NCBI GenBank assembly: GCA_029817715.1
Contig: JARUPY010000090.1
Location: forward strand, 186,001 to 250,000
DNA length: 64,000 nt
From: Melastoma dodecandrum
Taxonomy: Eukaryota; Streptophyta; Magnoliopsida; Myrtales; Melastomataceae
Direction: 5' to 3'
How positions within the stretch are numbered: position 1 is the first letter of the stretch; the number at the start of each line of letters is the position of its first letter. The notes beneath the pieces were generated by a model that did no database searches, was not told the origin of the DNA, and saw only the letters and a list, made by a program, of their open reading frames with translations. A program made the position numbers and the translations under genes. Positions 54,195 to 62,461 of this stretch are shown piece after piece.

Positions 54195-55631
54195 TCAGGC
54201 TGCGTCCGTGTCGCGCGCGGCGACGAGGCCGCTACGCGGCTGCGGGCGCCAGGCGCGGTCGCCGGTCAGGAACGCGACCCAGCCGAGCGCCGCTCCGATC
54301 TGACGCAGGATCTCGAACGAGACGAGGCCGACAAGCGCCGTCAACAGCCCGGCACCGACGTTGATCGGCTGCCGCGCAGCTCTCTTCTGAACGACAACGT
54401 CGAAGACGGCCTTCACCACGAGCAGCGCCGCGGCGACGAGCAGCGTGCTCCAGTGACCGCGCAGCGCGAGCACCGGCAGCAGCGCCAGGGCGAGCAGCCC
54501 GTGCAACGGCTGCAGCGTGTCGAAGGCCTTGATCGGCAGCATGACGCGCCCGATCCGGCCGTAGCGCGCATCGCCGACCATGTCGCGGTACCTGAGCTGG
54601 GTCGCGAGGAAACCGCAGAACCAGCGCCGCCGCTGGCGCAGGAAGGCGCGGATCGTCGCCGGCGCGTCGGTGGTCGCGTGGGCGGCGACCATGCCCGTCG
54701 ACCAGTCGAGGCCGTGCCGCGCAGCGTGCCGGCGCAGGCGGTGGATCAACTCGTAATCCTCGACGAGGCCGTCGGGATCGAAGCCGCCGACGGCGAGCAG
54801 CGCGTCGCGCCGGAAGCCGGCCAGGGCGCCGGGGATGTGCAGCAGCATGTCCATCCGCGCCCACGCCGTGAAGAAGAGCGCGTTGCGCGCGTATTCGCGC
54901 TGCTGGAAGGCCTGCAGCAGCCGCCCGACGCCGGTCGCCTCGCAGACGGGAGCGAGCGCAGCGCCGGCCGCGACGAGGTTTGGATCGGCGGCGAAGGCGG
55001 CGCGGAACGCGCCGACCGCGTCCGCCGCGGGCAAGGTGTCGGCATCCACAGTCAGGACGATGTCAGCCTCCGCGACGAGCAGCGCGGCGTTCAGCGCGCG
55101 GGCCTTGCCGCCGTGCGGAAGCTTCAGCCAGCGCAGCGTGGGATGCGTCGCGCTTGCCGCGATGCCACCGAGGGGCGGCGGCACAAAGGCGAAGTCGCGC
55201 GCAAGCACCGCCGCCGTGTCGTCGCGCGAGCCGTCGTCGGCGACGATGATGAGATCGGGCGCATCCGTCTGATCGAGCAGGGCCTTAAGCGTGCGCGGCA
55301 GCGCGTCGACCTCGTTGCGCGCGGCGACGACGACCGCGAGCGTCGGCGGCGGCGCTTCGGTGCGGTGCATGACCGAAGCTTGCCGTCCGGTCGCGACAAG
55401 CACGAGGATCGTAAGGGCGACGTCGTAGGCGACGTAGACGAAGCCGGGCGCCCAGGCGAGGGCGTTGGTTGCGAGCGCGGCGCAGAGGCAGGCCGCGACG
55501 AACAGCAGGGTGGCCGCGCCATGGATCGCGAGGCTCGCCGGCGTGATCGGCGGCGGCGACAGGCGCGGCGAGGCGGCGGCGAGCGCGCGTTCGAGGGATG
55601 TGGCGGACGTCAGCGGAGAGCTCCGGGTCAC
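54195..55631 (-). CDS. Membrane GT2 glycosyltransferase
   Basis: A 478-residue inner-membrane processive-type GT2. Two N-terminal helices precede the catalytic domain with VVAARNEVDALPRTL, VADDGSRDDTA, LTVDADTLP (DxD), EDYELIHRL and the QRRRW motif (RQRRRWFCG); four more helices follow. Members make cellulose, poly-GlcNAc or Nod-type chains, but no partner gene is near. It occupies the position after rimM where trmD-rplS would be expected. Confidence 0.82.
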   Translation of the reverse strand: MTRSSPLTSATSLERALAAASPRLSPPPITPASLAIHGAATLLFVAACLCAALATNALAWAPGFVYVAYDVALTILVLVATGRQASVMHRTEAPPPTLAVVVAARNEVDALPRTLKALLDQTDAPDLIIVADDGSRDDTAAVLARDFAFVPPPLGGIAASATHPTLRWLKLPHGGKARALNAALLVAEADIVLTVDADTLPAADAVGAFRAAFAADPNLVAAGAALAPVCEATGVGRLLQAFQQREYARNALFFTAWARMDMLLHIPGALAGFRRDALLAVGGFDPDGLVEDYELIHRLRRHAARHGLDWSTGMVAAHATTDAPATIRAFLRQRRRWFCGFLATQLRYRDMVGDARYGRIGRVMLPIKAFDTLQPLHGLLALALLPVLALRGHWSTLLVAAALLVVKAVFDVVVQKRAARQPINVGAGLLTALVGLVSFEILRQIGAALGWVAFLTGDRAWRPQPRSGLVAARDTDAA

Positions 55632-55699
55632 GGCGCCCTTCTAGCCCCGCGCCAGGAGATATGGGTGCGCGTTGTGTCGCGGTCGGCCCTGCGGTGGGC

Positions 55700-56218
55700 T
55701 CAGGCCTCGTCGCCCTCGACCTCGTCCGGCGGCACGATCGTCACGCGGCGGCCGGCGAAGTCGATCGTCGGCACGACGAGCTTGGTAAAGGGATAGAGCA
55801 GGCTCTCGCCGCCTTGCGCGGGTCGCACCTCGATCAGGTCGCCGCCGCCGTAGTTCGGGACGGCGATCACCGTCCCGAGCGGCGTGCCGTCAGCCTCGAC
55901 GGCGGCCAGCCCGACGAGGTCGGCGACGTAGAACTCGTCCTCGTCGGGCGGCGGCAGCACCGCGCGCTCGACCGAGAGTTCTAAGTTGGTCAGCGCCTGC
56001 GCCGCCTCGCGCGTGGCAACGCCGACGACGCGGGCGACCAGCATGTTGTCCTTGACGTGCCGCACGTGCGCGAGCGTGAACGCGCGCCCGTCCGCGGTGG
56101 CGAGCGGCCCGTAGCCGGCGATCGCCAGCGGGTCGCCGGTGAAGCTCTGCAGGCGCACCTCGCCGCGCACGCCGTGCGGCGCGCCGAAGCGGCCCACCAC
56201 GATGCGGGCCATGGCCAA
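55700..56218 (-). CDS. rimM: Ribosome maturation factor RimM
   Basis: A 172-residue 30S-assembly factor. The N-terminal RimM beta-barrel (VVGRFGAPHGVRGEVRLQSFT) and the C-terminal PRC-barrel (DEFYVADLVGLAAVEADGTPLGTV, LLYPFTKLVVPTID) are both complete. It binds uS19 and helps 30S head maturation. ATG 56218 or 56212. It begins three bases after rpsP, in the ffh-rpsP-rimM operon. Confidence 0.95.
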   Translation of the reverse strand: MAMARIVVGRFGAPHGVRGEVRLQSFTGDPLAIAGYGPLATADGRAFTLAHVRHVKDNMLVARVVGVATREAAQALTNLELSVERAVLPPPDEDEFYVADLVGLAAVEADGTPLGTVIAVPNYGGGDLIEVRPAQGGESLLYPFTKLVVPTIDFAGRRVTIVPPDEVEGDEA

Positions 56219-56221
56219 GCC

Positions 56222-56620
56222 TTAGGCGGCGGCCTCTTCGCCGGCCGGCGCCTCGGCGGCGGCTGCCTTCTCGGCGGCGGCCTTCTCCGCGGCGGCCGCG
56301 GCAGCCGCGGAGCGCTCCTGCGCCTTCTTCTTCGGCGCGCCCTTGGTCGGGTTGCTGCCGGTCTTGTGCTCGCCGACGCCGAGCGAGGCGAGCAGGCGGG
56401 CGACGCGGTCGGTCGGCTGCGCGCCCTTCACCATCCAGGCCTGCGCCTTCTCGGTATCGAGAACGAGGCGGTCGGCGGCGTCCTTGGCCTTGATCGGGTC
56501 GAACGTGCCGATGCGCTCGATGAAGCGGCCGTCGCGCGGCATGCGCGAGTCGGCGACGACGATGCGATAGAACGGACGCTTCTTGGCGCCACCGCGGGAC
56601 AGGCGAATCTTCAGGGACAT
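56222..56620 (-). CDS. rpsP: 30S ribosomal protein bS16
   Basis: A 132-residue protein; the first 80 residues ([36 protein letters not shown]) are bS16. A tail of about 45 residues is rich in Ala, Lys and Glu, a common alphaproteobacterial extension. It lies between ffh and rimM. Confidence 0.97.
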   Translation of the reverse strand: MSLKIRLSRGGAKKRPFYRIVVADSRMPRDGRFIERIGTFDPIKAKDAADRLVLDTEKAQAWMVKGAQPTDRVARLLASLGVGEHKTGSNPTKGAPKKKAQERSAAAAAAAEKAAAEKAAAAEAPAGEEAAA

Positions 56621-56666
56621 GTCTTGTGGTCTTTCTCTAGTTTGGTTGAGTGAGGAGGTTTGGACT

Positions 56667-56690
56667 CCTTCTCCCGCCGGCGGGAGAAGG
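56667..56690. repeat. 24-bp perfect palindrome between ffh and rpsP
   Basis: CCTTCTCCCGCC followed directly by its reverse complement. It sits in the 85-base gap between the ffh stop and the rpsP start. It could form a strong hairpin in the mRNA that tunes relative expression or protects ends, or be a copy of a dispersed REP-like element. No T-run is present. Confidence 0.7.
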
Positions 56691-56705
56691 CAGGGGCTGC
56701 GGCCA

Positions 56706-58256
56706 TCATTTCTTCTTGCCGAACGGGAAGCCGCCGCCCATGCCGGGCAGGCCGCCGGGCTTGCCCAGTCCGGGGAAGCCGCCGGGCATGCCCGGCATGT
56801 TGGGCAGTTTGCCGCCCATCTGCTTCTGCAGCGCCTCGATCTGCTCGGGCGTCGGTTGCGGCAGGCCGCCGCCCATGCCGGGCATGCCGCCGCCGCCGAG
56901 CATCTTCGCCATGCCGGCCATCTTGCCGAGGCCGCCGAGGGGGCCCTTGCCGCCGCCCATCAGGCCGCCCATCGACTTCATCATGTCGGCCATCATGCGG
57001 TGCTGCTTCAGGAGCTTGTTGACGTCCTCGACCTTCATGCCGGAGCCGGCGGCGATGCGCTTCTTGCGCGAGGCCTTCATCAGGTCGGGGTTGCGGCGCT
57101 CCTTCGGCGTCATGGAGAGGATGATCGCGCGCTGGCGCTTGATCGTCTTGTCGTCGATGCGGCCGGCCATCTGCTCCTTGAGCTTGCCCATGCCGGGCAT
57201 CATGCCCATCAGGCCGCCCATGCCGCCCATCTTCTCGACCTGTGCAAGCTGGTCGGCGAGGTCGTCGAGGTCGAACTTGCCCTTGGCCAATTTCTTGGCC
57301 ATCGCCTGCGCCTTCTCGGCGTCGATCGACTCGGCGGCCTTCTCGACCAGCGAGACGATGTCGCCCATGCCGAGGATGCGGTTGGCGACGCGGTCGGGAT
57401 GGAAATCCTCGAGCGCGTCCATCTTCTCGCCGGTGCCGAGCAGCTTGATCGGCTTGCCGGTGACGTGGCGCATCGACAGCGCGGCGCCGCCGCGCCCGTC
57501 GCCGTCGGTGCGGGTCAGCACGATGCCGGTGATGCCGACGCGCTCGTCGAAGTTCTTGGCGAGGTTCACCGCGTCCTGGCCGGTGAGGCTGTCGGCGACG
57601 AGCAGGATCTCGTGCGGGCGCGCGGCGGACTTGATCTCCGCCATCTCCGCCATCAGCGCTTCGTCGATGTGCGTGCGGCCGGCGGTATCCAGCATCACCA
57701 CGTCGTAACCCTGCAGCCGCGCCGCCTGCTCGGCCCGCTTGGCGATCTGCACGGGGGTCTGGCCCGGCACGATCGGCAGCGTGTCGATGCCGACCTGCTT
57801 GCCGAGCACGGCGAGTTGCTCCTGGGCGGCCGGGCGCTTGACGTCGAGCGAGGCCATCAGCACGCGGCGCTTCTGGCGCTCGGCGAGGCGCTTGGCGATC
57901 TTCGCGGTGGTCGTGGTCTTGCCGGCGCCCTGCAGGCCGACCATCATGACGGCGACGGGCGGCGCGGCCTCGAGGTCGATCATCTCGACCGTGTCGCCGA
58001 GCGTCTCGATCAGCACGTCGTTGACGATCTTGATGACCATCTGGCCGGGCGTCACCGACTTGACGACGTTGGCGCCGACGGCACGACCCTTCACCTTGTC
58101 GACGAAGCTCTTCACCACGTCGAGCGCCACGTCGGCCTCGAGCAGCGCGCGGCGCACTTCGCGCATCGCGTTGTTGACGTCGTCCTCGGACAGCGAGCCG
58201 CGCTTCGTCAGGGCATCGAAGATGCCGGAAAGTCGATCGCTGAGGCCTTCGAACAT
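56706..58256 (-). CDS. ffh: Signal recognition particle GTPase Ffh (SRP54)
   Basis: A 516-residue SRP protein that binds signal sequences and 4.5S RNA. The N domain, the G domain with [20 protein letters not shown] and [10 protein letters not shown], and the Met-rich M domain ([32 protein letters not shown]) are complete; the end is Gly/Met/Pro-rich. First gene of the operon with rpsP and rimM. Confidence 0.97.
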   Translation of the reverse strand: MFEGLSDRLSGIFDALTKRGSLSEDDVNNAMREVRRALLEADVALDVVKSFVDKVKGRAVGANVVKSVTPGQMVIKIVNDVLIETLGDTVEMIDLEAAPPVAVMMVGLQGAGKTTTTAKIAKRLAERQKRRVLMASLDVKRPAAQEQLAVLGKQVGIDTLPIVPGQTPVQIAKRAEQAARLQGYDVVMLDTAGRTHIDEALMAEMAEIKSAARPHEILLVADSLTGQDAVNLAKNFDERVGITGIVLTRTDGDGRGGAALSMRHVTGKPIKLLGTGEKMDALEDFHPDRVANRILGMGDIVSLVEKAAESIDAEKAQAMAKKLAKGKFDLDDLADQLAQVEKMGGMGGLMGMMPGMGKLKEQMAGRIDDKTIKRQRAIILSMTPKERRNPDLMKASRKKRIAAGSGMKVEDVNKLLKQHRMMADMMKSMGGLMGGGKGPLGGLGKMAGMAKMLGGGGMPGMGGGLPQPTPEQIEALQKQMGGKLPNMPGMPGGFPGLGKPGGLPGMGGGFPFGKKK

Positions 58257-58520
58257 GCGGGTCCTTCAAGTCGGTCGCAACGCAAAACGCGCCCGGGGGC
58301 GCATCGCGCTGCCGGGCGGGCCGCCGGCGTCGGGCCGGTCGGAAAGGTCCTCGGGACTGAGGAAGGATGGACCTTTACGCGCTCGGGCGCGGGATGACAA
58401 CAGTCAGGGCCGGCTGAAGTGCGAAGCCGGCAGGCCGCGGCAGGGCGCGAAGTACAGTCGCCGGTGCCGGGTGGTTCACATTTCAGCTCGAGCCACGCCT
58501 TCCTCGGGACGCGCGGCCTC

Positions 58521-59813
58521 TCACGCGCTCGTGCGCGCAACGACCACCGCGGACCGCGTCCCGCCACGGCCGATCAGCAGGCACGCCGCGGCGGCGACGA
58601 GGCAGATCGCGCCGGACAGCTGGAAGGCGAGGGCGTAGTGGCCGGTCACCGTCCGCAGGTAGCCGGCGCCCCAGGCGGCGACGGCGGCGCCGACCTGGTG
58701 GGCGGCGAGGATCCAGCCGAACATCACCGCGGCGTTCTCGCGCCCGAACGCCTTCTCGGCGAGCTTGAGGGTCGGCGGCACGGTGGCGATCCAGTCGAGG
58801 CCGTAGAAGACCGCGAAGAGGGATAGGCCGTAGAACGTCATGTCGAGGGCGAAGGGCAAGTACATCAGCGAGAGGCCGCGCAGGCCGTAATACCAGAACA
58901 AGAGGACGCGATTGTCGAGGCGGTCCGAGAGCCAGCCCGAGGCTGTGGTGCCGATGAGATCGAAGATGCCCATCAGCGCGAGCAGGCCGGCGGCGCGCAC
59001 CTCCGGGATGCCGTGGTCGACGCAGGCGGGGATAAGGTGGGTGCCGACGAGGCCGTTGGTCGACAGGCCGCAGACGAAGAAGGTGCCGGCGAGCAGCCAG
59101 AAGTCGCGCGACTGCAGCCCGACGTTCAACGCCTTGATCGCGCGCACTGCCGGGTTGACGGTGGCCGACGGCGCCGGCTCGATCGCCGTGCCGCCGTAGG
59201 GCGGCAGGCCGACATCGGCGGGCCGGTCGCGGACGAGGAGCGCAACGAGCGGCACCAGGAGCAGGGCAGCGGCTGCCACCATGAGCGATGTGGCGCGCCA
59301 GCCGATGTCGGTGGCGGCCTTGGCGAGCAGCGGCAGGAACAAGAGCTGGCCGGTGGCGCTGCTCGCGGTCAGCACGCCGATGACGAGACCTCGGCTCCTG
59401 TCGAACCAGCGGTTGGCGACGGTGGCGCCCAAAACCATCGCGACCATGCCGCTGCCGAGCCCGACCAGCACGCCCCACAACAAAGTGAGTTGCCAGGCCT
59501 CGCGCATGAACACCGTCAGGCCGGCGCCGAGCGCGAGCAGCAGGAGCGCGCCGCAGACGGCGCGGCGCAGGCCGAAGCGCTCCATGATCGCCACGGCGAA
59601 CGGCCCGACGAGGCCGTAGAGCATGATGTTGACCGCGACGGCGCCGCTGATCGTCGCGGTCGACCAGCCAAATTCGGTCTTCAGCGGCACGATGAGCACG
59701 CCGGGTGTCGAACGCACCGACGCGCCGACGAGCAGGACGAGGAAGGTGACGGCCGCGACGACCCAGGCGTAGTGCGGCGTGGGCAGCCGATGGGAGGAAG
59801 GATCGGAGCGCAT
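58521..59813 (-). CDS. MFS transporter
   Basis: A 430-residue major facilitator with 12 predicted helices; the loop 2-3 motif is degenerate (AIMERFGLRRAV). The overall pattern (GWSTATISGAVAVNIMLYGLVGPF near the N terminus) resembles the monocarboxylate/oxalate-formate antiporter group. The start ATG shares a base with the stop of the MarR gene, so the two form one unit and the transporter is presumably under MarR control. Substrate unknown. Confidence 0.82.
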   Translation of the reverse strand: MRSDPSSHRLPTPHYAWVVAAVTFLVLLVGASVRSTPGVLIVPLKTEFGWSTATISGAVAVNIMLYGLVGPFAVAIMERFGLRRAVCGALLLLALGAGLTVFMREAWQLTLLWGVLVGLGSGMVAMVLGATVANRWFDRSRGLVIGVLTASSATGQLLFLPLLAKAATDIGWRATSLMVAAAALLLVPLVALLVRDRPADVGLPPYGGTAIEPAPSATVNPAVRAIKALNVGLQSRDFWLLAGTFFVCGLSTNGLVGTHLIPACVDHGIPEVRAAGLLALMGIFDLIGTTASGWLSDRLDNRVLLFWYYGLRGLSLMYLPFALDMTFYGLSLFAVFYGLDWIATVPPTLKLAEKAFGRENAAVMFGWILAAHQVGAAVAAWGAGYLRTVTGHYALAFQLSGAICLVAAAACLLIGRGGTRSAVVVARTSA

Positions 59814-60253
59814 CAAACCGCCTGCCGTCCAAGCTCGACGCTCTCGACGCGCTTCAGCGTCCGGCGCAGCGCCGCCGCCTCGGCGACGCCGAAGGACTCG
59901 GCGAAGCCGGCCTCGACGCCGGCCCACAGGTCGTAGGCACGCGCGGCGAGGTCGAGGCCCGCCGCCGTGAGCTGCAGCCGCCGGCTGCGGCGATCGTCCG
60001 GTCCGACGGCCAGCGCGACGAGCCCGCGCCGCTCGAGCGGTCGCACGAGGTGCCCGAGTGTCGAGCGATCGGTGACGAGGTTGTCTGCGAGGTCCTTCAG
60101 CCGCATCGGCCCGTGCCGCTTCAGCCGCGCCAGGATCGCGTATTGGTTCAGGCTCAGGCCCACCGGCGCCAGGGCGGCGTCGTAGAGGCGCGTGACGTGG
60201 CGGGTCGCCTGGCGCAGCGCCGCGCAGCTGCAGACTTCGGGATCGCTGACCAT
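59813..60253 (-). CDS. MarR-family transcriptional regulator
   Basis: A 146-residue winged-helix protein: LSLNQYAILARLKRHGPMRLKDLADNLVTDRSTLGHLVRPLERRGLV and the wing VGPDDRRSRRLQLT. Co-transcribed with the MFS gene downstream. A near-perfect 24-base dyad with CAATTG at its centre lies eight bases before the start codon, consistent with autoregulation. Confidence 0.88.
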   Translation of the reverse strand: MVSDPEVCSCAALRQATRHVTRLYDAALAPVGLSLNQYAILARLKRHGPMRLKDLADNLVTDRSTLGHLVRPLERRGLVALAVGPDDRRSRRLQLTAAGLDLAARAYDLWAGVEAGFAESFGVAEAAALRRTLKRVESVELGRQAV

Positions 60254-60260
60254 GTCGGCT

Positions 60261-60284
60261 AATTACGGGCAATTGCCCCGAATT
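60261..60284. promoter_or_regulatory. Candidate MarR operator
   Basis: An interrupted dyad: 10 of 12 positions match between arms, with a perfect 12-base core GGGCAATTGCCC at 60267-60278. It lies immediately upstream of the MarR start, between it and ribokinase. Confidence 0.55.
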
Positions 60285-60289
60285 GCAAG

Positions 60290-61201
60290 CTACCCTTGTT
60301 GGCGACGAGCGAGGCCGTCGCGATAGGACGCTTGCGCGCCCGCCCGCGTCGTCGTGTCGGCGGCATACGCGACGGCGGCGGCCACCGCGGCGTCGATGTC
60401 GGGCCTCGCGACAAAAGCAGCCGCGAACGCGCCGATGAACGCGTCCCCGGCGCCCGTCGTGTCGCGGACCGCGACCTGCGGCGCCGGGACGTGCCGGGCG
60501 CTTTCTGCCTCGACGATCAGCGCGCCTTCGCTGCCGAGCGTGACGATCACCGTGCCGGCGCCGCGCTTGACGAGGCTGCGCGCCGCTGCCTCCACGTCCT
60601 CGATCGTGTCGGCCAGCAAGCCGGTCAGCAGCGCCAGCTCGCCGCGGTTCGGCACGAGGAAGCGGGCGCGGCAGGCGAGGTCGAGATCGAGATCGGCGTG
60701 GGCCGGGGCGGGATTGAAGAGCACGTCGACGCCGGCCGCGCCGCAGATATCGAGGGCGCATGTGACGGCGTCGAGCGGCACCTCGAGCTGCAGCACGACG
60801 AGCGTCGCCCTCTGCAGCAGGTCGTCGGCGGCCTCGACCGCTTCCACCGTCAGTGCCGCATTGGCGCCGCCGGCGACGAGGATGCGGTTCTCGCCGGACG
60901 GCTCGACGAGGATCGTTGCCGTCCCGGTCGGCCTGTCGGCCACCGTCAGCGCATGCGAGAGGTCGAGACCGACGGCGCGATAGCCGCCGAGCAATGCGTG
61001 CCCGAAGACATCGTCGCCGAGCCGCGTCACCAGCGCCACGTCGGCGCCGCAGCGCGCGGCGGCGACGGCCTGGTTGGCGCCCTTGCCGCCGGGGCCGGTG
61101 GCGAAGCCCTCCGCCGCCAACGTTTCGCCGGCCTCCGGCATCCGCGGCACGCGCGTGACGAGGTCCATGTTGGAGGAGCCGACGACGCAGATGCGGCTCA
61201 T
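60290..61201 (-). CDS. rbsK: Ribokinase (PfkB family)
   Basis: A 303-residue sugar kinase. GPGGKGANQAVAAARCGA near residue 38 and the ATP/anion-hole motif DTTGAGDAFIGAFAAAF (catalytic Asp) are typical of ribokinase, as is NPAPA. Phosphorylates D-ribose at O-5 or a related pentose or nucleoside. The start overlaps the TetR stop (ATGA), so it is expressed with that regulator; no ribose transporter is nearby. Confidence 0.85.
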   Translation of the reverse strand: MSRICVVGSSNMDLVTRVPRMPEAGETLAAEGFATGPGGKGANQAVAAARCGADVALVTRLGDDVFGHALLGGYRAVGLDLSHALTVADRPTGTATILVEPSGENRILVAGGANAALTVEAVEAADDLLQRATLVVLQLEVPLDAVTCALDICGAAGVDVLFNPAPAHADLDLDLACRARFLVPNRGELALLTGLLADTIEDVEAAARSLVKRGAGTVIVTLGSEGALIVEAESARHVPAPQVAVRDTTGAGDAFIGAFAAAFVARPDIDAAVAAAVAYAADTTTRAGAQASYRDGLARRQQG

Positions 61202-61809
61202 GCGTCCTCTCCCACGACATGCGCGACATAGAGGCGGATCGCGGTGCGCAGCGCGGCGAGCGGACCTGCGCCGGCGTCGGCGAGCGGGCGGGCGCCCTTC
61301 AGCATCTGCAGCAGGGCGGCGGCGGCCTCGTCCAGGCCTTCGGCGCGGGGCGCGCGGCGCCGAAGCGCTGCGGCGATCCCCTCCCGCGCGGCCTGGCGGA
61401 TCGCGGCGCGACGATTGGGGCCGTCCGGCCGCAGATCGACCAGGGCGACGGCGGCGGCGCTGTCCGGGCGCGTGTCGAGCATGCGCTCGATGAGCGCGTC
61501 TGCCAGGATCTCCGCCGTCATCGCCGCCGCGCGCGCCTCGATGGCGGCGAACCCTTCGGCGACGGTCTCGGCATAGCGGGCAAGCAGGGCGTCGGCGAGC
61601 GAGGCCTTGGTCGGAAAGAAGCGGTAGAGCGAGCCGATCGCCGTCGCCGAGCGGGCGGCGATCTCGGTCATCGTCGCGGCATCGAACCCTTTTTCCGCGA
61701 AGACGACGGCCGCCGCGTCGAGGATCGCCTCGACGCGGGCATGGCCGCGGGCGCGCTTCGGGGCGCGCGCTTCGAGCGATGCGGCCGGGCTTGACATTTG
61801 CGAGGACAT
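61198..61809 (-). CDS. TetR-family transcriptional regulator
   Basis: A 203-residue regulator. The N-terminal HTH is AILDAAAVVFAEKGFDAATMTEIAARSATAIGSLYRFFPTKASLADAL; the C-terminal ligand domain is Ala-rich. The ATG at 61809 is used; TTG 61815 and ATG 61797 are alternatives. It is divergent from the isochorismatase-like gene, and two inverted repeats lie in and before its start, so it likely represses both itself and the divergent operon. It is in one unit with rbsK. Confidence 0.85.
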   Translation of the reverse strand: MSSQMSSPAASLEARAPKRARGHARVEAILDAAAVVFAEKGFDAATMTEIAARSATAIGSLYRFFPTKASLADALLARYAETVAEGFAAIEARAAAMTAEILADALIERMLDTRPDSAAAVALVDLRPDGPNRRAAIRQAAREGIAAALRRRAPRAEGLDEAAAALLQMLKGARPLADAGAGPLAALRTAIRLYVAHVVGEDA

Positions 61810-61815
61810 CCTCAA
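61800..61815. promoter_or_regulatory. Second, degenerate TetR half-operator overlapping the tetR start
   Basis: GCGAGG-ACAT-CCTCAA has the same core and four-base spacer as the perfect operator at 61823-61850, with two mismatches in the right arm. The dyad centres are 29 bases apart, close to three helical turns. Confidence 0.5.
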
Positions 61816-61822
61816 CTTACGC

Positions 61823-61850
61823 AGATATGCGAGGCTATCCTCGCATATCT
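61823..61850. promoter_or_regulatory. TetR operator, perfect inverted repeat
   Basis: AGATATGCGAGG and its exact reverse complement are separated by CTAT. It lies in the 67-base gap between the divergent tetR and isochorismatase-like starts. Confidence 0.8.
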
Positions 61851-61876
61851 CGCCATGCCGTCAACAGGGAGGCCCT

Positions 61877-62461
61877 ATGGCTCTCGACACCCCCGTCACG
61901 CTCGATCCGAAGTCCACGGCGCTCGTCCTCATCGACCTGCAGAACGGCATCGTCGGCATGCCGACCCAGCCGCGCGGCGGCGCCGACACGCTCGCCGCCG
62001 GCAAGGCCCTGGCCGAGCGCTTCCGGGCCGCCGGCGCCCCCGTCGTCCTGGTCAATGTCGCCTTCGCCCCGGATTTCTCCGATGCGCCGCCCGCCAACGT
62101 CGACGAGCCGATGCGCGCGACCGGTGGCATGCCGGCGAACTGGAGCGAATTGGCGCCCGGGCTGGCGCAGCACGGCGATCTCCGGGTCACCAAGCGCAAC
62201 TGGGGCGCCTTCCACGGTACCGAGCTCGACACGATCCTGCGCCGGCGCGGCGTGACGACCATCGTGCTCGGCGGCATCGCGACGAACATGGGCGTCGAGG
62301 GCACCGCCCGCGAAGCCTGGGCGCATGGCTACGACGTCGTCGTCGTGGAGGATGCGACGTCGGGTTTGTCGAGCGAGCTGCACGAGATGGCGATCCGCCA
62401 CATCCTGCCGCGCCTCGCCCGCATCCGCGCCAGCGCCGCCGTCCATCTCTCCCATGGCTGA
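61877..62461 (+). CDS. Isochorismatase-family hydrolase lacking the catalytic cysteine
   Basis: A 194-residue protein of the cysteine-hydrolase fold. Asp20 (LVLIDLQNG) and the Lys in VTKRNWGAF are in place. The position of the nucleophilic Cys is Gly in IATNMGVEGTAREAW, as in YecD-type members, so amidase chemistry by thioester is excluded. Its function is unknown. AGGGAGG precedes the ATG. It is the first gene of a unit with the AbrB-type transporter, controlled by the TetR operators. Confidence 0.8.
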   Translation: MALDTPVTLDPKSTALVLIDLQNGIVGMPTQPRGGADTLAAGKALAERFRAAGAPVVLVNVAFAPDFSDAPPANVDEPMRATGGMPANWSELAPGLAQHGDLRVTKRNWGAFHGTELDTILRRRGVTTIVLGGIATNMGVEGTAREAWAHGYDVVVVEDATSGLSSELHEMAIRHILPRLARIRASAAVHLSHG

